From: Phymorhynchus buccinoides
Taxonomy: Eukaryota; Mollusca; Gastropoda; Neogastropoda; Raphitomidae
Length of the DNA: 64,000 nucleotides
Assembly (NCBI GenBank): GCA_017654935.2
Contig: CM065713.1
Coordinates: forward strand, 22,438,564 to 22,502,563
Reading direction: 5' to 3'
This document shows positions 1 to 13,890 of the stretch, piece by piece; within the stretch, counting starts at the first letter, position 1; the number at the start of each line of letters is the position of its first letter. The translations under genes and the position numbers were made by a program. The notes below the pieces were generated by a model, which made no database searches, was not told the origin of the DNA, and was given only the letters and a program-made list of their open reading frames with translations.

Positions 1-780
1 CCCCAATTATCTCATGAAATAAAGAAAATTTCAGTCAAATTTGCCCATGAGACGAATGCTAGACATTAACGCTCGTCTCATGGGCAAAATGAGACTGAAA
101 TTTGCTTCATTTCATGAGATAATGGGGGTGGGCTTCTTACCCGCCCATGCGCTTTTTACCCCGTCTTCCCCTATTGTTGGACAGAACAAGTCTCTAGCTA
201 TAACTACATCAAGTTTCTTCGACTAATTATTTTCATTTTTCATTTGAGACCCAGCGCCATGAAAGGGACATTAAGTCGCTGGACTAGTTTGTTTCTCACA
301 ACAGGCTTGAAAAGTAAAAAATCTGCGGCTTCAAGCTTCGACACCATGGTTGCTATGGCTTATCCGCCTTGGTCGAGGTAAACAACTCTAATTTTCACAA
401 AATGCTCTCCCCTCATTTTTTCTCTCCGAAAATCGTCTCTTTGGATACCAGGGTGCCGTTTCACAAGGGCTAACGTTACGTAGCGTGAGCGCAAATCGGC
501 AAAAACGGTACCCCCCCCCCCCCCTCCAAAAGTATCTCGTGGCGAACTATCACGTGACTAGCATGGAGTGAATACATTTCTTGTTGTCGATTGGTCCATT
601 AAAATTTGTTTTAAAAAAATTGACCAATCAGATAAGAGCTTGTAATATTCTTCCGCAAACGTTTTCTAAAGTGTTTCTTAGGGCCCGTTTGCTGTAAGCG
701 TTATTCGCGCGGCGACCGATATTTAGAGAAACTCGACCCTGCTCCTCCACTGCTTCCCCGAATGTAAAGGCACAAGCAAA
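1..780. repeat. Left copy of a ~780-bp near-identical direct repeat
   Basis: Positions 1-780 match about 9254-10037 almost base for base. The differences I see are homopolymer lengths and a few single bases. The first ~174 bp are the truncated palindromic TA-flanked MITE listed at 9210 and 21248. The rest contains a dispersed segment beginning near 470 (gggctaacgttacgtagcg) that has a diverged third copy at 4285-4645. The short reading frame here is the MITE arm and is not a gene. Confidence 0.9.
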
Positions 781-1219
781 GGGGGGGGGGGGGGTTGTTC
801 AGTTGTTCCACTGCTTACAAATAATTAAAATAAATTGCTCAAGTTACGACTGGGGTTTAAAGGCTGATTTTTCACGGTCAACTTAAGTGATGTGTTTTTC
901 ATGCAAGTGCTTAATGACTAATGGCGGAGTGATGTCCCTTGCTGGCTTGTTTGACAATGATTCTGGGGACATCCCGCCAGGGTTTGGAGTAGGATAAGGA
1001 TTAGGAACAATGTCACTCTGTCAACTCAAAGTGTGTGTGTGTGTGTGTGTGAACTCATTGTCAACACAATGGTGGTAAGCTTTGCAGACCGTGTGTAAAT
1101 GAGTGTATTATATGCATTCGAATCAGACCATTCAGGAGCATGTTCTCACAAAAAATTACTGCAATATGTTTGATAGTTTAATCAGAAATCACTGTCAAGA
1201 CGTGTGTGTGTGTTTTCAG
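781..1219. other. Non-coding stretch upstream of the peptide-precursor gene
   Basis: The stretch holds a poly-G run at 781, a (GT)n tract near 1030-1050, and a pyrimidine/GT tract ending in the acceptor-like tgttttcag at 1211-1219. No coding signal is visible. An unseen 5' UTR exon of the next gene may lie here or off the left edge. Confidence 0.6.
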
Positions 1220-3511
<2,292 letters not shown>

Positions 3512-3890
3512 GTGGTGATGACGCAATGCTCGGGGGAAAGGAATGATGATGTTGTAGCGGGAGAAGCAGGGCAAAAAGTCGATGACGTCATGAGGAGAAA
3601 GTTGGTGGTGAACGATGATGATGATGATGATGGAGGAGGAGGAGAAAGGATATTGAAAAGAGACGATGATGATAACAATGATGATGATGCGAGAATCATG
3701 AAAAAAGATGGTGGCTTAAATATATTTTTTTTAAAAGAAGTTCCCGTCACTATTGGATCAAGAACTCATGATGGAAAAAGTATGCCAACAAAACTGCCTT
3801 TGATGATGTGGTTTATTAAAAGTGAAATCTGTTCATCTCATTCGTTGATGACAAGATTGACGATAGAGATAAGATTAATTAAGAAATAGT
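3512..3890 (+). other. Probable 3' UTR of the peptide precursor
   Basis: A GAT-rich region follows the stop codon. ATTAAA at 3815-3820 is a candidate polyadenylation signal. The open frames here come from GAT repeats and carry no recognisable domain. Confidence 0.4.
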
Positions 3891-3894
3891 TAAA

Positions 3895-4172
3895 TAGTTC
3901 CCCCACCTTTTGGAAGTTCTGTGCTTGTAACTTCCTCTGACCTGTCAATCTCTTTGACTCTGCCTTTTCCTTTTGCTTACTGTCATCTACTATCTTTCTG
4001 CCTTACTGGTCCATTCTCCTGCCTTTGTTCAAGAATCTCTTACAAAGATTTTCTCCAGCCACAGACGGGACATGGTGGGGCCTAACCTTTTTTTTGGTTA
4101 GGCGCATAACGGCAGCATGACACATCTGCGCTCATATGACAGGAAACTGAGCGATTGACGAAGAAGAAGACC
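3895..4172 (+). mobile_element. SINE-like repeat, family S2 (partial)
   Basis: This copy shares long blocks with segments at 23752-24004, 32415-32690 (reverse), 40378-40784 (reverse), 56538-56952, 58690-58935 (reverse) and 60316-60600 (reverse). It ends in a GAA-type simple tail. Confidence 0.7.
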
Positions 4173-4264
4173 TCTTCTCTTTGGCTTTGACTTATGTAAT
4201 TTCTGTCTTTCAGTCCTTGATTCAATTTATCTTTATTGTTTCCATAATTGCTTGCTTTGAATAA

Positions 4265-4650
4265 TTGCATTAAAGGGACACCCTGGGGGCCGTTTCACAA
4301 GGGCTAACATTACGTAGCGTTGAGCGCAAATCGGCAAAACGGGCAAACACCTCTTTCGCCGACGTTCGCCAAAAAACGTTTTGTGGCTGTCATCGAGCTA
4401 GCAAGCCACGAACTATTTGAAGGATCATGGGAAATATCACGTGACTAGCATGGGGTGAATACATTGCTTGTTTCGGATTGGTCCATTACAGTTTGGTCAA
4501 AATAATAAAAACATTTGTCCAATCAGACAAGAGCTTGTAAGCCTAATATTCTTCCGCAAACGCTTTCTAAAGTGTTTCTTAGGGTCCGTTTGCCGTAAGC
4601 GTTATTCGCGCGGCGACCGTTATCTAGAGAAACTCGCCCCTGGATTCAAT
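4265..4650. repeat. Diverged third copy of the gggctaac repeat
   Basis: The segment aligns with 465-740 and 9712-9990, including the shared CACGTGACTAGCATGG block and the TTATTCGCGCGGCGACCG end. It is clearly older than those two copies. Confidence 0.75.
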
Positions 4651-4689
4651 TTCTATTTCTGTATTGTTTCCATAATTGCTTGCTTTGAA

Positions 4690-5215
4690 TAACTGCATTA
4701 AAGGGACACCCTGGCGGATGAGGGTTTTGCTAGAAAAACATCAAGGTCACCAGAAAGACAGCCTTTTCAAGGATCGGAACACTCACTTTGCTCTGATTTC
4801 CTAGAAATCAAACCGTCAAAACGGCGATTCCTCCTTGGCGGAGTTGTCGGAGAGAGAAGCCATTTTGGACAGGGTTGGTAGAGGCCACTCAGAAGCTTTG
4901 TCTTCTTTGTAGTGCAGTAAAAAGGAAATTGGAGCCATTTCCTTTGTTGTGAGCGAAACTCCTTTTGGTAAACTGTAAATAAAAAGGCTTGTATTGTGGA
5001 AATATCGTGATTTGGTCCAAGCGACTCAGGCGGCCATTACATTTCACTGAAAGAATTTGACTTCCAGCACCTCCGCCAAGGAGGAATCGCCGATTTGACT
5101 TCTAGGAAACCGGAGCAAAGTCAGTGTTGCGATCTCTGTAAAGGGTGTTTTCCTGGAGATCTCGACGTGTTTCTTGGCAAAATATGTCAGGGTGCCCCTT
5201 TAAAAAAAGTTCTGA
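4690..5215. mobile_element. Foldback DNA element with CACCCTG ends, copy 1
   Basis: The ends aaagggacaccctgg and cagggtgccccttt are inverted, and an inner arm (tcctccttggcggag) is also inverted. A second copy lies at 7307-7915. No transposase frame is present, so this is a non-autonomous element. Confidence 0.75.
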
Positions 5216-5428
5216 AACATTTTGAAATGAATAGTCCTTGGATTAATAGTCTAAAACATAACAGAATGCCAATACCTACTTCAGCACATGTTTCAAGTAA
5301 ACTATTATGTAACAAGTAAATGCACACACGTTGCTATCATTCAAAACCTAATTGAAATGTTTTAAAAAAAGAATTATAAAAAAAGAAGAAGGAGCACTTT
5401 CGTTTCAGTGTTTGTTCATCAATGAGCA

Positions 5429-5762
<334 letters not shown>

Positions 5763-6012
5763 GGAGAGAAGGTGTATCTGTAAACGCACAGAGAGAGAGA
5801 GAGCGACATATGTACACGCAACTAATGTTATATAATGGATGTTAAACAAAAGACACACACACACACACACGCGCGCGCGCAACTAAAACCGCAAGTTTGT
5901 ATTTAAACATATAAACACAATGTAAATTGGACTTTTTTTAAAAGAAAGGTTTTCTAAACTTCGTAATCTCAAAACTGTTATTTACAGGGACACAGACACA
6001 CTCACATGAACA

Positions 6013-6820
6013 AGCATCTACAGTGGAACCTCCCTTATAAGACTCCCTCCCACATAAGACCTACTTCTCTGAGACATTGCCCTTCTTTGTAAGTATTAAA
6101 ACTACCTCCCTTATAAGACCCCCCATTACGACTCCCTCCTACATAAGACCTGCTTCTCTGAGACATTGCCCTTCTTTGAAAGTATTGAAACTACCTCCCT
6201 TATAAGACCCCTCCCTTATAAAACCTACCATTATAAAATATAAGACTCCCTCCCACATAAGACCTATTTCTCTGAGACATTGCCCTTCTTTGAAAGTATT
6301 AAAACTACCTCCCTTATAAGACCCCCCATTACGACTCCCTCCCTACATAAGACCTGCTTCTCTGAGACATTGCCCTTCTTTGAAAGTATTGAAACTACCT
6401 CCCTTATAAGACCCCTCCCTGTTAAGACCTCCCATTATAAGACTCCCTCCCACATAAGACCTACTTCTCTGAGACATTGCCCTTCTTTGTAAGTATTAAA
6501 ATTACCTCCCTTATAAGACCCCTCCCTTATAAGACTCCCTCCCACATAAGACCTACTTCTCTGAGACATTGCCCTTCTTTGTAAGTATTAAAACTACCTC
6601 CCTTATAAGACCTACTTTTCTGAGACATTGCCCTTCTTTGTAAGCATTAAACCTACCTCACTTATAAGACTCCCTCCCACATAAGACTCACTTCTCTGAG
6701 ACATTGCCCTTCTCTGTAAGTATTAAAACTACCTCCCTTATTTAAAAGACCCCTCCCTTATAAGACCTCAATTTGGAAGATTTTTGAAGGTCGCTTAAGG
6801 CAGGTTCCACTGTGATACAC
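6013..6820. mobile_element. pogo/Tigger-like MITE with internal tandem amplification
   Basis: The element starts cagtggaacctccctta and ends ggttccactgtga, and the ends are inverted. The interior is an array of 85-115-bp units with the core gagacattgcccttctttg. A single-unit form lies at 25145-25305 and a disrupted form at 41073-41897, so the array arose by internal expansion. The superfamily is inferred from the terminal sequence only. Confidence 0.75.
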
Positions 6821-7129
6821 GTACCAGACATACTGACCAGTGGACATCATTTTAAATGAAAGGTACATGCAACTAAAACTGCCATTTTGTTTTTAGCACA
6901 AACACACACAAATATGGCATCTCAACGAACAAACAAACAAATATTGCTTTTTAGATGGCAGAGACATATAAATGGACTCCCAGTTACTGATGAAAGTCAA
7001 GTCAAGGGAGATAATTTTTCTTACTCTTGGGTTATTGTGGATTTTATGTATTCAAAAATATATATTATATGATCGGCATAATTAAACCTAGTAGATTTTT
7101 ATTTTACACCCCCCAAAAAAGAGTTGCCC

Positions 7130-7284
7130 TGGGACGGTATTCATGTCGAGATAGCATGAGACTTAGCATGATGCTAACTTAGAAGCTCTTCCAATGTCCT
7201 ATAGGATTTAATAGGACTTTTGGAAGAGCTTCTAAGTTAGCATCATGCTAAGTCTCATGCTATCTCGACGTGAATACCGTCCCA
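7130..7284. mobile_element. Palindromic MITE P155, copy 2
   Basis: The sequence is nearly identical to the copy at 2403-2557, but the asymmetric centre is reversed. Confidence 0.9.
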
Positions 7285-7306
7285 GGTGCTTTGCCCGTCG
7301 AAGGTT

Positions 7307-7915
7307 TAAAGGTGGACTCTGACGGATGAGTTTTTTGCAAGAAACACATCGAGATCACCAGAAAAAACAGCCTTTTCAAGGATCGGAACACTCACTTTGC
7401 TCTGGTTTCTTAGAAATTAAAACATTCCTCCTTGGCGGAGATGCCGGAGAGAGTAGCCATTTTGGATGGGGTGGGTGGAGGCCACTCATTGTGGTTGAAG
7501 CGTTTTTTCTTTTTTGTAGTGCAGTAAAAATTTAAAAAAAGGAGCTATTTCCTTTGTTGTGAGCGAAACTCCTTTAGATAAATTGTATAAAAAAATTTAA
7601 ATAAATAAATAAAAAGGCTTGTATTGCGAAAATTTCGTGCAAACGATTTGGTCAAAACACAGGCAGCCATTCAAAAAGAGACGGCAAACGCCTTCTCTTT
7701 GGGGTGAAAGAATTTGACTTCCAGCATCTCCGCCAAGGAGGAATCGCCTTTTTGACGGCTTGATTTCTGGGAAACCAGAGCAAAGTGAGTTAGTTAGTTA
7801 GTCTATTATAGTCCCCGTAAAAGCGAGTGTTGCGATCTCTGTAAAGGGAGTTTTTTTGCTGATCTGGACGTGTTTCTAGCAAAAACTCATCCGTCAGGGT
7901 GCCCCTTTAAGAATA
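7307..7915. mobile_element. Foldback DNA element with CACCCTG ends, copy 2
   Basis: The terminal and inner arms are the same as at 4690-5215. A short AAAT/AATA-rich tract near 7590-7610 has expanded in this copy. Confidence 0.7.
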
Positions 7916-8151
7916 AACCGAAATATCGCGATTTTATCAGTGTTTTTTAAATTTTTATATTGACCACACACAAAAAAGACAGAAACGAAATCATCAGATG
8001 ACACGACACCTTTTCAGCCCAACAACTTCGGTCGAAATCCACCCACTATCTTTGAAATGATCAGTGTCTTTAATTGTTACATTCAAATATCATTCACAGG
8101 GAATTCTGTTTAAGCTAACTCTTTCGCCCCGTACTAACTAATAGGGCATTT

Positions 8152-8291
8152 GCCACGTGAGGACGACCTTGACATTCACTGAGTTGAATGTAGAGAGTTG
8201 AATTAGAAAGGTCAGCGTAACTCGGGGCAGAACGAGTGCGGGCACATCAGTAGTCTAGTATAGAGAACAAACACTCGTGGCAAATGCCCTA
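8152..8291. mobile_element. Palindromic MITE with TAGGGCATTTGCCACG ends, empty copy
   Basis: The ends are inverted (tagggcatttgccacg and cgtggcaaatgccctat). This copy has no insertion and serves as the empty-site reference for the copy at 10171-10542. A third, reversed copy lies at 57229-57377. Confidence 0.85.
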
Positions 8292-8337
8292 TTCTCAGTA
8301 GCTTTTAAGTTAACTCTTTCACCCCGTACTAATTCCC

Positions 8338-9140
8338 AGTAGCTTTTCACATATGTCCCTTCCCTGGTCGAGAGGACGTAAAACACCAAATTTCATTCGT
8401 AGCTTTTCACATATGTCCCTTCCCTGGTCGAGAGGACGTAAAACACCAAATTTCATTCGTAGCTTTTCACATATGTCCCTTCCCTGGTCGAGAGGACGTA
8501 AAACACCAAAATTTCATTCGTAGCTTTTCACATATGTCCCTTCCCTGGTCGAGAGGACGTAAAACACCAAATTTCATTCGTAGCTTTTCACATATGTCCC
8601 TTCCCTGGTCGAGAGGACGTAAAACACCAAATTTCATTCGTAGCTTTTCACATATGTCCCTTCCCTGGTCGAGAGGACGTAAAACACCAAATTTCATTCG
8701 TAGCTTTTCACATATGTCCCTTCCCTGGTCGAGAGGACGTAAAACACCAAATTTCATTCGTAGCTTTTCACATATGTCCCTTCCCTGGTCGAGAGGACGT
8801 AAAACACCAAATTTCATTCGTAGCTTTTCACATATGTCCCTTCCCTGGTCGAGAGGACGTAAAAACACCAAATTTCATTCGTAGCTTTTCACATATGTCC
8901 CTTCCCTGGTCGAGAGGACGTAAAACACCAAATTTCATTCGTAGCTTTTCACATATGTCCCTTCCCTGGTCGAGAGGACGTAAAACACAAAATTTCATTC
9001 GTAGCTTTTCACATATGTCCCTTCCCTGGTCGAGAGGACGTAAAACACCAAATTTCGTTCGTAGCTTTTCACATATGTCCCTTCCCTGGTCGAGAGGACG
9101 TAAAACACCAAATTTCATTCGTAGCTTTTCACCACAGACG
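8338..9140. repeat. 60-bp satellite, 13 full copies
   Basis: Units begin agcttttcacatatgtccct and repeat every 60 bp from 8341 to 9122, with two single-base insertions and a few substitutions. A partial copy starts at 9123. Because 60 is a multiple of 3 and the unit lacks stops in some frames, both strands show long repetitive reading frames. They are not genes. Confidence 0.97.
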
Positions 9141-9209
9141 AAGTACAGTCGACAATTTTCATCTCTACTTTCGCTTACTTTGTTTGCATACTAAGCGTGA
9201 GCGTCTGGT

Positions 9210-9424
9210 AGGGGAAGACGGGGTAAAAAGCGCATGGGCGGGTAAGAAGCCCACCCCAATTATCTCATGAAATAAAGAAAATTTCAGTCAAATTTGCCCA
9301 TGAGACGAATGCTAGACATTAACGCTCGTCTCATGGGCAAAATGAGACTGAAATTTGCTTCATTTCATGAGATAATGGGGTGGGCTTCTTACCCGCCCAT
9401 GCGCTTTTTACCCCGTCTTCCCCT
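9210..9424. mobile_element. ~215-bp palindromic MITE with AGGGGAAGACGGGG ends, copy B
   Basis: The arms run aggggaagacgggg to ccccgtcttcccct, and a TA lies at each end. Other copies are at 1-174 (cut by the window edge) and 21248-21464. The short frame starting with Met-Pro-Met-Arg-Arg in each copy is part of the palindrome. Confidence 0.9.
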
Positions 9425-10037
9425 ATTGTTGACAGAACAAGTCTCTAGCTATAACTACATCAAGTTTCTTCGACTAATTATTTTCATTTTTCATTTGAGA
9501 CCCAGCGCCATGAAAGGGACATTAAGTCGCTGGACTAGTTTGTTTCTCACAACAGGCTTGAAAAGTAAAAAATCTGCGGCTTCAAGCTTCGACACCATGG
9601 TTGCTATGGCTTATCCGCCTTGGTCGAGGTAAACAACTCTAATTTTCACAAAATGCTCTCCCCTCATTTTTTCTCTCCGAAAATCGTCTCTTTGGATACC
9701 AGGGTGCCGTTTCACAAGGGCTAACGTTACGTAGCGTGAGCGCAAATCGGCAAAAACGGTACACCCCCCCCCCCCCCCCCCTCCAAAAGTATCTCGTGGC
9801 GAACTATCACGTGACTAGCATGGAGTGAATACATTTCTTGTTGTCGATTGGTCCATTAAAATTTGTTTTAAAAAAATTGACCAATCAGATAAGAGCTTGT
9901 AATATTCTTCCGCAAACGTTTTCTAAAGTGTTTCTTAGGGCCCGTTTGCTGTAAGCGTTATTCGCGCGGCGACCGTTATTTAGAGAAACTCGACCCTGCT
10001 CCTCCACTGCTTCCCCGAATGTAAAGGCACAAGCAAA
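9254..10037. repeat. Right copy of the ~780-bp direct repeat
   Basis: This is the partner of 1-780. The left partner breaks at a poly-G run and this one continues as ordinary sequence after 10037. It includes most of the MITE at 9210. Confidence 0.9.
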
Positions 10038-10170
10038 GGAACGACAACTCTTCGTCGACTTCCAGCACGAAAAGCGAAAGTAGACAAACAGCAATAATCG
10101 CAAAGTCGGACCCTTTGGTTGGTTTGCTTTGTCATTCCATCAAAGTTCTGAACGGAAAGGGTACAGCCAA

Positions 10171-10542
10171 TAGGGCATTTGCCACGTGAGGGCGACCTTG
10201 AATTCCACTGGGTTGAATTTAGAGAGTTGAATTAGAAAGGTCAGCGTAACCAGGGCTCCCAGGGACCCCCATTTGGGGGGTCTATGAAGTACTAAAATTC
10301 TAAAGGACCTGTAAAGGAATGTGCAGGGGGTCCCAGGGATGCACTAGAAAAATTACTTTTAGCATCCGCAATGCCACTGGGACCCTCTATCCCGCTTTTA
10401 GGACCCTCTGTACTGTAAGTGAAGGAGTCCCTGGGACCCCTTGTTTTGCGGGACGATTGGGAGCCCTGGTAACTCAGGCAGAATGGACGCGGGCAAATTA
10501 GTAGTCTAGTACAGAGAACGAACACTCGTGGCAAATGCCCTA
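10171..10542. mobile_element. TAGGGCATTTGCCACG MITE interrupted by another element
   Basis: The outer parts match 8152-8291. The target is split after gtaac by the element at 10251-10468. Confidence 0.85.
10251..10468. mobile_element. CAGGGCTCCC-ended non-autonomous DNA transposon, copy 1
   Basis: The inverted ends are cagggctccca and tgggagccctg. The sequence gtaac at 10246-10250 is repeated at 10469-10473, and the uninterrupted target at 8152-8291 has it once. Copies of this family lie at 37955-38152 and 53158-53375. CAG...CTG ends with a 5-bp duplication are compatible with some hAT groups, but this is not proven. Confidence 0.8.
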
Positions 10543-10835
10543 TATTTAAAATGTGTTTACACATACTGGCCACTAAAAAAAAAATCATTTTGCCGACTTT
10601 TCGGCCTAAACTTTCACAAACCTCTAGGAGAATTCCCAAACTTTCCAGCATTGAAAACGGTTCATTTTCCCCAAACTGTACGACCCCTGTGAAAATAACC
10701 CTAAACTGATTCCAGGGGTGCATGTGGGTGTGCCTGAAGCCTGAATTCAGGCAGTTTGATGCAGGTTCAGGCAGTGGTTTGCCTGAAGATAAGGCTCTTC
10801 TTTACGGAACCAAGCTCTTGAAATGATCGTTATAT
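10543..10835. other. Unclassified intergenic sequence
   Basis: I see no gene. Short repeats of tgcctgaa and ttcaggca occur near 10732-10790. Confidence 0.4.
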
Positions 10836-10849
10836 CAAGGGTTGTGATA

Positions 10850-11250
10850 GAGTGATAAAAAGTATCTCAGACACTATGACTCTCTGGACGCGTTCAAGGC
10901 CGGTCTAAAAACTCATCTCTTTTCCAAGTTGTGGCTGACATGCATAGGTTGATTGTGCAGTGTGGACATTGAGTGGTGTGCGTGCGCGTGTGCGCGTACG
11001 TGTGCGTGTGCGTGCAATGTGTGTGTATGTGTGTGTATGCAGTGTGTGTGTTGATTGTGCCGTATGGAAATTGAGTGGTGTGTGTGTGTGTGTGTTTGTG
11101 TGTGCGTGTGCGTGTGTGTGTGTGTATGTGTGTGTGCATGCAGCGTGTATGTTCTATCCCTATCCCTTACGACAAGGCGACATAGAGGGCAACTCAGCGC
11201 TCAGAATAAAGGCGGCTGATCTAAGAATCATTTTTGTTCTTCGCTATATA
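10850..11250 (+). pseudogene. LINE 3'-end fragment with GT-rich tail
   Basis: Near 10880-10925 a frame reads DSLDAFKAGLKTHLF, the usual C-terminal motif of molluscan non-LTR retrotransposon ORF2. A long TG/GC-rich tract and a probable 3' end near 11250 follow. The rest of the element is missing. Confidence 0.55.
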
Positions 11251-11318
11251 TATGGAATCTAGCTGAGTTGCAGATGCACCCTTCAAACTTAGCCGATGAA
11301 GCTATCACTTGATCACTG

Positions 11319-11593
11319 CCGGTGTAGCATTCTCAAATGGGATTTGTTCTCACCTTCAAACTGAGCCGATGAAGCTATCACTTGATCACTGCCGGTGTAG
11401 CATTCTCAAATGGGATTTGTTCTCAACATGTCTGCGCATGTGTGCGAAATCGATCATGACGTACCATCAAATTTTATCTTTTGTGTATTCGACACTAGAT
11501 TGACTCTAAATCTATCCCTAACCCTATCCCTAACTCTTCGCACATGCGCAGACGGTGTGAGAACAAATCCCATTTGAGAACACCACACCGGTC
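11319..11593. mobile_element. Foldback element with telomere-like loop, family F2, copy 1
   Basis: The arms include ccggtgtagcattctcaaat and its complement near 11593. The loop near 11508-11535 holds CCCTAA-like units. The left arm is partly tandemly duplicated (11285-11350 and 11353-11420). A second copy lies at 14957-15165. Confidence 0.75.
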
Positions 11594-11599
11594 CAGTAT

Positions 11600-12275
11600 C
11601 ACTATGACATGCATCAAATAAGGCCTTTCTTTATCTCCCAGAATTAACAAAACCAGATCACTGGATAACAGATCCTTATTTTCTGCCTTTTAGTGGCGCA
11701 TGGGTGTTAACCTTTACCAGACTTCCCGGGTCGCCCACGACCCATTGACACCCAAAAAATGTGATATCTCTAAAACTATTTAAGCAATCTTCATGAAATT
11801 TCATGACTTTGTCAAAAACGTAAATGGCTTTAAGTGTGTTAAATTTCATTAATGTGTCTAAAATATAAATGATGTAATATGACGCAACATTTTAACATAC
11901 TTGTCCAGATGTTGCGGGTCCTCCAGGACCCATACTCGTCAAAGAGTCACCATGTGTTTATACTTCTCCAGATGGCGCGGGTCTCCTACGACCCATATAC
12001 TTTAAAGAGCAGAAATATGTCACTGCAGTGCATTGAGTATGGGTCGTGGGAGACCCGCGCCATCTGGAGAAGCATAAACACATGGTGACTCTTTGACGAG
12101 TATGGGTCCTGGAGGACCCGCATCATCTGGACAGGGATAAAACACTGTTAAAATGCATGTACAAATCTGTGAGTACTGGGAGACCCGCATCATCTGGCGA
12201 AGTATAATCACAAGCAACATCCGGTAAAGGTTAAATCAGTGTGGTGCAAAAATGCGACGTCAGCGGCGAAAGAGT
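11600..12275. mobile_element. CCCTTTCRCCGCCA MITE interrupted by a second TTAA element
   Basis: The outer parts are a reversed copy of the family at 29444-29684. The inserted element is 11711-12230, with TTAA at 11707-11710 and 12231-12234. Intact copies carry a single TTAA at this point. Its inverted ends are cctttacc and ggtaaagg. It contains a large inner palindrome at about 11905-12140. Confidence 0.75.
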
Positions 12276-12304
12276 TAAAAATCAAGGTTGTTTTTGTTGC
12301 TTTG

Positions 12305-12882
12305 GTATCAACCCTTTCACCGCCAATGTCGTGCCTTGGCATGAGGCTGTGTCAGACCAGTTGACATAAGCTAGAACACCAAGGCTACATCAAAATGTTG
12401 TTATGCTCTGAATGGTTATGCAGGGATTGTCTTAAGCCATGACAAGCTCCCAGCATAACATCATCAGTCTAAAATCCCCCGAAGACGGAGTGTGGCTGCC
12501 CACATGGCGGGGGTAATCAAAAACGGTCACACACGTAATGTTCTCATCTCTAGCCGATGCATTTGTCCCTTAGTGTTCAAGTGCTTCTCGCTGTTGGGAT
12601 GATCCCTGGAGTCTTTTTAGCCAGGGTAAGCCAACCACAGCCAGCCAACCACCAATGTCGCATTTTTTGCACCACAATGATTTAACACCTATATCACTAA
12701 AAAGCATCAAATCAGGGCTTGCTATCTGAAGACCCTATTTTCGAAATTTTGGGAGGTAAGGATAGGCCTAATGTTATACATGTCACAGAAGAATTCACAA
12801 TATTGCTGACAATTGTTTTCCTCTACCCAGTTAAGTTTAATGGTATTTTTTAACTGAAAAATGGTTGGCAGCGAAAGGGTTA
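12305..12882. mobile_element. CCCTTTCRCCGCCA MITE split by a SINE-like repeat
   Basis: The target sequence accgccaatgtcg near 12318-12330 reappears with one change at 12648-12660, so the intervening ~320 bp is an insertion with a ~13-bp target duplication. The insert includes the dispersed block ggctgcccacatggcgggg, which also occurs at 33130, 37830 (reverse), 54440 and 62085. Confidence 0.65.
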
Positions 12883-12960
12883 ATATCTGCCCAAACCTCT
12901 AGCTATTGTCAATCATCAGTGTCAGCTTTGATGCACATAATGCACATCTCCGACGCTCAC

Positions 12961-13330
12961 TAACCAGCCCTGAAAGTGGCGAGTGAAAAAAAAAAAAGGG
13001 CGAGTTTATAATTCACTTCACCCGCCAAATGCGAGTGGGCAAAAAACGATGTTCTTTCTCGCGCTACATTCTTTCCCGATCCATGTTTTCCCATGCACCA
13101 GAAATACGATACGCAATTTGCGTGCTCGCCAGACTGCATGTTCGAAAAAGGTCTGAAAAAGGGGAGTGAACAAGCCTGGTTCAAGTATAGACCTGTGGTA
13201 AGTTATCTGCCTTATTTTCCATACTGTGGTTTCATTAAAAAAAATGTGTACAGTTAGTTTGTGCTGGTAAAAAAAAAAAAGTTACCAGCCAAAGGCTGGT
13301 GGACAACATTGTCCACTTTCAGGGCTGCTA
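12961..13330. mobile_element. Foldback element with CAGCCCTGAAAGTGG ends
   Basis: The inverted ends are cagccctgaaagtgg and ccactttcagggctg, flanked by ctaac on both sides. No transposase frame is visible. Confidence 0.7.
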
Positions 13331-13509
13331 ACTGTAGCAAAACTTTCACCTGATATACTTTTTTTTCCCCTTCAAGAATATGCATAAAAAATTCATAAAG
13401 ACACCGAAATACGCAGCTGTACACCTAAAACTCTAGAAATATACAGTAAAAATCTCGTAAAACAAAACTAAAAGGACTGAAATTTTATTTTGAGATAATC
13501 AATCTTTTG

Positions 13510-13890
13510 ATATCGCTTGAAGAATTCGAATCGTCGCTATACCAGCTTGATTTCCGCCGATTCTCCTCCAGCCGGCCACACATGGTCTCCAGCAAAGACA
13601 AGAGTTAACACTGACTATCGCTTGAAGAAATCAAATCGTCACTATACCAGCTTGATTTCTGCCAATTCTCCTCCAGCAAAGACAAGAGTTAACACTGACT
13701 ATCGCTTGAAGAATTTGAATCATCGCTATACCAGCTTGATTTCTGCCGATTCTCCCCGAGCAAAGACAAGAGTTAACACTGACTATTGCTTGAAGAATTC
13801 GAACCGTCGCCATACCAGCTTGATTTCCGCCGATTCTCATCCCAGCCGGCCACACATGGTCTCCAGCAAAGACAAGAGTTAACACTGACT
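13510..13890 (-). repeat. Tandem copies of the 3' end of the BTB gene's last exon
   Basis: Four extra copies of ~70-115 bp repeat the end of the BTB coding exon (Glu-Thr-Met-Cys-Gly-Arg through the stop region) with the following sequence. Two of the copies have an internal deletion. TTTATT at 13484-13489 (AATAAA on the gene strand) is a candidate polyadenylation signal. Confidence 0.85.

Noticed and set aside
8338..9140. CRISPR-like look of a regular repeat
   Set aside because: The units are contiguous, with no unique spacers, and the DNA is animal.
8467..9194. Repetitive 96-134-residue frames on both strands
   Set aside because: They result from a stop-free 60-bp satellite whose period is a multiple of three. 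There is no start context, domain or splice structure.
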